A program made the translations under genes and the position numbers. From Hydnum rufescens UP504 (lineage: Eukaryota; Basidiomycota; Agaricomycetes; Cantharellales; Hydnaceae), in the NCBI GenBank assembly GCA_014904985.1, contig MU128986.1:143875-207874 (forward strand): a stretch of DNA of 64,000 nucleotides, in the 5' to 3' direction. Under the pieces are notes generated by a model. It made no database searches and was not told the origin of the DNA. It worked only from the letters and a program-made list of their open reading frames with translations. Positions 58,701-64,000 of this stretch are shown piece by piece (positions within the stretch are counted from its first letter, which is position 1; every line of letters begins with the position of its first letter).

Positions 58701-61204
58701 TGAGTGTTATGGATACCTCCCCTCAAATTGCATTAGCCTCTCTTAGTGCCTCTCATGTAAGCATGGCTCCAATTTGAGTCCATGCTGAAGCAGTGGACTG
58801 ATTCATAACATGCATTCCCCAGATTCCTGTGGACCTTGTTGACCTGCAACAGGATGCCATGCAATTCATCTTGATGTTTGCAAGTGCCATTGCAACAAGC
58901 ATGCCTCACATCTACCTCTCTGGTCTGACATTTGCTCCCATTTCATCCCTGCTATATCAGAGATGGCAAGGTGAATTTCCAGGAGTTGGAAAACTTGTTC
59001 AGGGACAACTTCAGGACTGGCCAAATATCATGCTGATATTAGAAGGACACCAGTCTGCTGTATTATCAGTTGCTTTCTCTCCTGATGGGAAGCAGATTGC
59101 TTCTGGCTCCTGGGACAAGACCATCCGACTCTGGAATGTGGAGACAGGTGTGAGCATTGGCCAGCCTATGAAAGGGCATCATGATTCCATCAGGTCAATT
59201 GCTTTCTCCCCTGATGGGAAGCAGATTGCTTCTGGCTCTGATGACAAGACCATCCAACTCTGGAATGTGGAGACAGGTGTGAGCATTGGCCAGCCAATGG
59301 GAGGGCATCATGATTACATCAGGTCCATTGCTTTCTCCCCTGATGGGAAGCAGATTGCTTCTGGCTCTGATGACATGACCATCCAACTCTGGAATGTAGA
59401 GACAGGTATGAAGATTGGCCAGCCAATGGAAGGGCATCATGATTCCATCAGGTCAATTGCTTTCTCCCCTGATGGCAAGCAGATTGCTTCTGGCTCTAAG
59501 GACAAGACCATCCAACTCTGGAATGTGGAGACAGGTGTAAGCATTGGCCAGCCAATGGAAGGGCATCATGGGGGCATTGGGGCCATTGCTTTCTCCCCTG
59601 ATGGCAAGCAGATTGCTTCAGGCTCTGATGACAAGACCATCCAACTCTGGAATGTGGAGACAGGTGTGAGCATTGGCCAGCCCATGGAAGGACATCATGA
59701 TTGGATCTGGTCCATTGCTTTCTCCCCTGATGGGAAGCAGATTGCTTCTGGCTCTGATGACAAGACCATCCAACTCTGGAATGTGGAGACAGGTGTGAGC
59801 ATTGGCCAGCCAATGGAAGGGCATCATGATTACATCAGGTCCATTGCTTTCTCCCCTGATGGCAAGCAGATTGCTTCTGGTTCTCATGACAATACCATAA
59901 GACTCTGGAATGTGGAGGCACATGCAAGCATTGGCCAGCCAGTGGAAGGGCATCATGATTCCATTTTGTCCATTGCTTTCTCCCCTGATGGCAAACAGAT
60001 TGCTTCTGGCTCTGCAGACAACACCCTCCAGCTCTGGAATGTGGAGACAGGTGTGAGCATTGGCCAGCCCATGGAAGGGCATCATGATCAGATCTGGTCC
60101 ATTGCTTTCTCCCCTGATGGGAAACAGATTGCTTCTGGCTCTGATGATGGGACCATCCAACTCTGGAATGTGGAGACAGGTGTGAGCATTGGCCATCCAA
60201 TGGAAGGGCATCATCATTACATCAGGTCCATTGCCTTCTCCCCTGATGGCAGGCAGATTGCTTCTGGCTCTCATGACAAGACCATCCAACTCTGGAATGT
60301 GGAGACAGGTGTGAGCATTGGCCAGCCCATGGAAGGGCATCATGATCAGATCTGGTCCATTGCTTTCTCCCCTGATGGGAAACAGATTGCTTCTGGCTCT
60401 GATGATGGGACCATCCGACTCTGGAATGTGGAGACAGGTGTGAGCATTGGCCATCCAATGGAAGGGCATCATCGTTACATCAGGTCCATTGCTTTCTCCC
60501 CTGATGGGAAGCGGATTGCTTCTGGCTCTGATGACAAGACCATCCAACTCTGGAATGCAGAGACAGGTGTGAGCATTGGCCAGCCTATGGAAGGGCATCA
60601 TGGTTGGATTAGGTCCATTGCTTTCTCCCCTGATGGGAAGCAGATTGCTTCTGGCTCCGATGACACAACTGTCCAACTGTGGAATGTGGAGACAGGTGTG
60701 AGCATTGGCCAGCCAATGGAAGGGCATCATAATTCCATCACCTCTATTGCTTTCTCCCCTGATGGGAAGCAGATTGCTTCTGGCTCTGATGACAAGACCA
60801 TCCGACTCTGGAATGTGGAGACAGGTGGCATTGGCCAGACAATGGAAGGGCACCATAATTGCATCTTGTCCATTGCTTTCTCACCTGATGGCACCCAGCT
60901 CACTTCTGGCTCTAAGGACAACACTCTCAACAGTTTACAATTGTCCATGGCAGTGTCCAAACACATCCTCCAATACCCAGTCCATCTATTCCCACTCCCA
61001 CCATCCCACTTTCAACTTGATGATGGATGGATTTTGGGACCCAATCATGAACTTATTCTCTGGGTCCCTGCTGCCTACCATGCCTTTCTATGGCACCCTC
61101 ACTGCCACATCATTGGGAATCCCAACAGTACTGAGATTGATTTTCAGCACCTGAAGTGTGGCAAGGAGTGGGCACTATGTCACCATGAACCATCAGAGAA
61201 GTAG
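55784..61204 (+). CDS. NACHT-WD40 NLR-like STAND protein, copy H (intact)
   Basis: Nine exons joinable in frame, about 1,640 residues, same architecture as copy D. The start is the ATG at 55784 ([18 protein letters not shown]). N-terminal region: [44 protein letters not shown], then [17 protein letters not shown] and [26 protein letters not shown] exon about 57198-58757: P-loop [10 protein letters not shown], Walker [28 protein letters not shown], and [10 protein letters not shown]. The last exon (from about 58823) has the pre-repeat block [18 protein letters not shown], 15 WD40 units and the C-terminal block [17 protein letters not shown]. The NACHT exon is closer to copy A (both have [21 protein letters not shown]) than to D and F. 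The intron at 56569-56630 has a GC donor where relatives have GT. Role by analogy: intracellular recognition receptor coupled to cell death; no effector is fused. Confidence 0.9.
59040..60935 (+). repeat. WD40 array of copy H, 15 near-identical units
   Basis: Units of 129 nt differ at only a few residues: the one or two positions after HH (DS, DY, GG, DW, DQ, HY, RY, GW, NS, NC) and the residue before D in SGS-x-D (W, D, K, H, A). Units 9-10 (about 60070-60330) and 11-12 (about 60330-60585) are nearly the same pair, so a two-unit block of 258 nt was duplicated recently. The final unit is diverged ([14 protein letters not shown]). Confidence 0.93.
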
Positions 61205-62007
61205 ATGATGCACATATTTGTAACAATTAACCAGTACAGTCCATGTTTCAGTTCACAATTTCACATTTCAGCAAAAATCACCAAATACTATTTGATATGT
61301 ATCTTGTTTGCCTCAGCAGGCATTGGGATATCCACTACAATATCCAAGGGCCAGGAAATCTCCCTTCCCATGTAGTGGGATGGATGGTGAATGTTTTCTT
61401 CACCATGGCAGGAGTTTAAGGATCACCATGATGGGGCACTGACACCCACCATGAAAGTTAACTAATTAGGTGGTACCCAATGAGGCCAGGACTCCATCTA
61501 TTAGTCCTAGACCCTTAGATGCACACCATCTATTGCAGGGATGGTGGATAAAACAATTCCCAAACACACTGCTATTATTCACCTGTTCCATGGGTATGGT
61601 CAATGGTGCCACTGGAAGCAGTGTTGCATTTGGGCTCAACATCTGCAGAACTTGATTCATGAGGTTTGGGTCCTTGGGGCTTGGAAGACTGAAAATGTGA
61701 AAGAGAGTACTCTGAGGTTGATTGAATTTGTGGATCTCATCATGAAGGGTTGTAGGCCATGATCCCCTTGATGCCTGGGCCCAAAGGTGAGGCTGGACAA
61801 ACTTGCTCAATCTGAGGTTGCTTGCATTCCAGAGTGAGATATTGCTGAACAAAGTTGAGAAAATACTGTACCAGGCAGCTCCACATGGGTGACTTCATGC
61901 TGAGGTGTAAAAAAAAAGAAACAAGGATTGGATTCAGTTGTAAATAGTGGGCAGGAGCTAGAACATACATAGCAGGAGAGTTGAGCAGAGATGGTTCACT
62001 GCTGGGG
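61205..62007 (-). pseudogene. Flank unit 4: truncated downstream unit of H
   Basis: Fourth copy of the downstream unit. The tail piece near 61740 (GPGIKGIMAYNPS; elsewhere FERIAVYNPS) and MEQVNNS near 61580 are recognisable on the minus strand. The kinase end is missing because an LTR begins at 62008. An inner segment of about 900-1,000 bases present in units 1 and 2 is also absent (jump near 61515). It has almost no CpG: positions that are CG in units 1-3 are TG or CA here. Confidence 0.65.
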
Positions 62008-62504
62008 TGTCAGAGTTCACCCATTTCCCAGGTAACTCTGATTTTGGTTCTGGTCTGTTTCCAATTTGTCCCCACCTCCATTTCATTTCCCCTGCATTTC
62101 CCTTGCTTCCAGTTTCCACATGCTTACCCCTGGCCCTGTTCCTGTTCCTCCTACTTTCCCATCCCCTGCCTGTTCCTACCTCCTGCCCACCCCCCTCCTG
62201 TGCCTTCCCCCCTGTAACCACCTCTTGTTAAGTGATCAATCCCCCATAGTATAGGAACCATGTATAAGTAGTCCAGTGGCAGCATCCAGAGACCCAGCTT
62301 TGGTCTCTCAGGATTTCCACTTCCACTCCAGACCACAGCTCTGAGTGCTTTCCTAAGGACCACTGTGCTCATTTCCATCTAGACCCTTCCAGGCTGCAGG
62401 ACCTCTTCTCCATTCCCCTGTCTCTTACTATCTCACTCTTGCACAGATTCATTTGGACTTGGCCAGACCTACACTGGACTTAGTTGGATTTATTTGTGTT
62501 TACA
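62008..62504 (+). repeat. Putative 5' LTR of the Gypsy-type element
   Basis: A segment starting TGTCAGAG and ending TTTACA (TG...CA) of about 497 bases, placed between the end of flank unit 4 homology and the primer-binding region. A TATAAGTAG word near 62263 fits an LTR promoter. The right boundary is inferred, since the second LTR is not in the window. Confidence 0.6.
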
Positions 62505-62530
62505 TTTGCTTGGTGCCCTTGTCACAGTGT
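62505..62530 (+). other. Probable primer-binding region
   Basis: TTTGCTTGGTGCCCTTGTC directly after the proposed LTR end; a TGGTGCCC-type word is the usual place and style of tRNA primer binding in such elements. I cannot name the tRNA. Confidence 0.45.
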
Positions 62531-62558
62531 GGCCCTGACAGAAGACCAAAGCTCTCTC

Positions 62559-63092
62559 ATGAGCCCACCATCTGGATTGCTCAGCACTGCTGATTTCCCA
62601 CCCACTCCTCACTCTGAAATGTCCAACAGTGCTCCAGTAGCCATCACTGTGGACCACCTCCAACACCTCCTCACTCAACTCCAACAACAAAATGCTGCCC
62701 TCCAAGAAGAACTGGACAACATGTGGAACCAAGGGACACATGTCACAGGCTTTGTATCTGCTGTAGTTCAGCAGACCCTCCAACAACACCCCCCACCTAC
62801 CCAATCCACTCATGAGGCCAAGGGGGCAGACCCCAACCCATTCTTGGGAGATTGGAAGAAGATGGAAAGTTTCCTGTGCTCTGTCTGGCTAAACATTGCC
62901 CTCCAGCCCAGAGTCTACCCCACAGAGCTGCACAAGATCCTATACACCCTCTCCTGGATGAAGGATGGAACTGCCAGAGCATGGGCAGAAAGCCTCTCCA
63001 CCTCTTTCCTGGACCCCAAGACTCACAACCCATATGAGACCTTCAAGGAGTTCCTGGTTGCCTTCGAGAGTGCCTTTGAAGAGCCAGATTGA
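62559..63092 (+). pseudogene. Gag (capsid) gene of the Gypsy-type element, interrupted
   Basis: From the ATG at 62559 (MSPPSGLLSTAD): a coiled-coil-prone stretch LQQQNAALQEELDNMW, then the retrotransposon gag fold region NPFLGDWKKMESFLCSVWLNI, YTLSWMKDGTARAWAESL and FKEFLVAFESAFEEPD. The stop TGA at 63090-63092 stands where relatives usually continue D-R-E or D-P-E; CGA to TGA by CpG deamination would explain it. The frame continues past it (EFTACSQLWNLKQAKMSA) and then shifts near 63175. Confidence 0.75.
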
Positions 63093-63499
63093 GAGTTCAC
63101 TGCTTGCTCCCAGCTTTGGAACCTGAAGCAAGCAAAGATGTCTGCCAAGACACTGCACACTTCAATGCTTTGGCAGGATGGACTGGCTTCAGAGAAGAGG
63201 CCCTTATCAACATGTACCAATAAGGGACTCAAAAAATGTTTACTGGGGAAAATGCACCTCAGTGACCTGCTGGAGACCCTTGGAGGATGGTGGGACATGG
63301 TGTGCTGGTTGGACAACCTATACCTCCAGTTCTGACAGGCCACAGCAGGCATGAACCACTATGCACTGAGGAACCCTCCAATGCCCACAGAGAAGCCCCA
63401 GACAGCACCCCTGTCCCCAGGCCAACCCCAGCACCTCCCATGGCCACACCTTCCTCATCAACTTCATTCACCTCCATGGACATAGATTCCACATGGAAG

Positions 63500-63576
63500 C
63501 AGGAGGCACAATGGTGTTACAACTGTCAGGAGCTGGGACACATCTCTTGTGACTGCCCACACCCATGCAAGCCATG
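63500..63576 (+). other. CCHC zinc knuckle of the retrotransposon gag
   Basis: CYNCQELGHISCDC fits C-x2-C-x4-H-x4-C, the RNA-binding knuckle at the gag C-terminus, followed by PHPCKP and a stop. It is in a different frame from the first part of gag, so the polyprotein is broken. Confidence 0.85.
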
Positions 63577-63894
63577 ACAATTCATCCAGGTAATGCAAGA
63601 CATCAGAGCAATTGTCCACAAGGAACTATAGAAGCTGCTCCCACCTGCTAAGGACATGCTGGAACCCTCAGGATCAACTCCACAGGGTTTTCCCAATGGT
63701 CAGCAGTGAAGGATGCATCCTGCCTGACCAACAGATTCACCCCTCTCCAAAACTGTACATACAGAATCAGAAATGACATGTTTTTCTCCAATGATGAGTG
63801 ATGATTCTGAAAACATATCCACCTATACCAACCCAGTCCATAATCCCCCACCCTCAATCCACCTCCTTTCCAAAGACCCTAGATGAGCCACTGA

Positions 63895-64000
63895 AGTCAA
63901 GGTGAAAATCCAATCACCCTGGACTGGAACCATCTGTGCTGGGACTGCTCTACTGGACTCTGGAGCAACCAGGATGTTCATGGACCTAGCCTTTGCAAAG
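63895..64000 (+). other. Start of retroviral-type aspartic protease, cut by window end
   Basis: The last 105 bases read VKVKIQSPWTGTICAGTALL, then DSGATRMFMDLAFAK. D-S-G-A-T with a preceding hydrophobic strand is the active-site loop of Ty3/Gypsy proteases. The frame is open to the end of the window. Confidence 0.75.

Larger units (their letters stand above)
62008..64000 (+). mobile_element. Ty3/Gypsy-type LTR retrotransposon, 5' part, cut by window end
   Basis: Order seen: 5' LTR, primer-binding region, gag, CCHC zinc knuckle, and the start of the protease. Reverse transcriptase, integrase and the 3' LTR would lie beyond 64000. Gag has stops and frameshifts, so the copy is dead. CpG is nearly absent over the whole 2 kb (one seen, near 63065). 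It inserted into flank unit 4. Confidence 0.82.

Noticed and set aside
59618..60856. A 412-codon antisense open frame through the copy H WD40 array, with others like it in copies D and F
   Set aside because: The 129-nt unit is a multiple of three, so one stop-free antisense unit repeats for free. It has no start context, no domain, and its residues only mirror the sense strand.
59040..60935. Regular tandem repeats resembling an array of repeats and spacers
   Set aside because: The units are coding WD40 blades of 129 nt in an open frame in a eukaryotic gene; this is not CRISPR.
62008..62504. Overlapping plus-strand frames near 61980-62254 rich in Pro and Phe
   Set aside because: They lie in the pyrimidine-rich proposed LTR and are low-complexity by-products of base composition.

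Overview
The window is nuclear DNA of a filamentous basidiomycete, most likely an Agaricomycete. Genes are split by many 45-80 nt GT-AG introns. The housekeeping proteins (RACK1, eIF2-beta, MAK16, ALG7, a PDR transporter, an F-box protein) read as mushroom-type fungal versions, and there is a family of fungal NLR-like STAND genes (N-terminal helical domain, NACHT NTPase, WD40 array). All identifications rest on recognising motifs in the translated sequence; no search was run.

Layout. (1) 0-9.7 kb, minus strand: NACHT-WD40 copy A, full length but broken, a MITE with perfect 34-bp terminal inverted repeats just upstream of it, then an N-terminal-only relic (copy B). (2) 9.7-13.6 kb: a decayed ALG7 copy and a possible inverted-repeat element. 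(3) 13.6-30.7 kb, mostly conserved genes: a PDR/ABCG drug-efflux-type transporter (+), two unrecognised small genes (+ and -), an F-box protein (+), eIF2-beta (-), a frameshifted MAK16 (-), and RACK1 (-), which carries two micro-exons and an intronic box C/D snoRNA that I recognise as U24/snR24. (4) 30.9-62 kb, plus strand: relic C, intact NLR copy D, relic E, broken copy F, relic G, intact copy H. Downstream of D, F, G and H lies the same roughly 0.8-2.2 kb unit, containing a convergent minus-strand relic that in three units still shows protein-kinase C-lobe sequence. Between G and H sit a TA-flanked MITE, a hAT-like MITE nested in its right inverted repeat, and a solo-LTR-like element. (5) 62.0-64.0 kb: the 5' part of a Ty3/Gypsy-type retrotransposon (LTR, decayed gag, zinc knuckle, protease start) inserted into the last flank unit and running off the window.

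The main story is the NLR family: eight copies, two of them (D, H) apparently intact, encoding proteins of roughly 1,600 residues. Fungal NACHT-WD40 proteins are known as non-self recognition or programmed-cell-death receptors in the HET/HNWD family. Here the 43-residue WD40 units are almost identical except at a few fixed positions, and their number differs between copies (14 in D, 15 in H), as expected for a rapidly re-edited recognition surface. The WD40 exons and nearby transposon DNA are almost free of CpG while the NACHT exons of the same genes are CpG-rich, which suggests methylation-driven deamination limited to repeated DNA.
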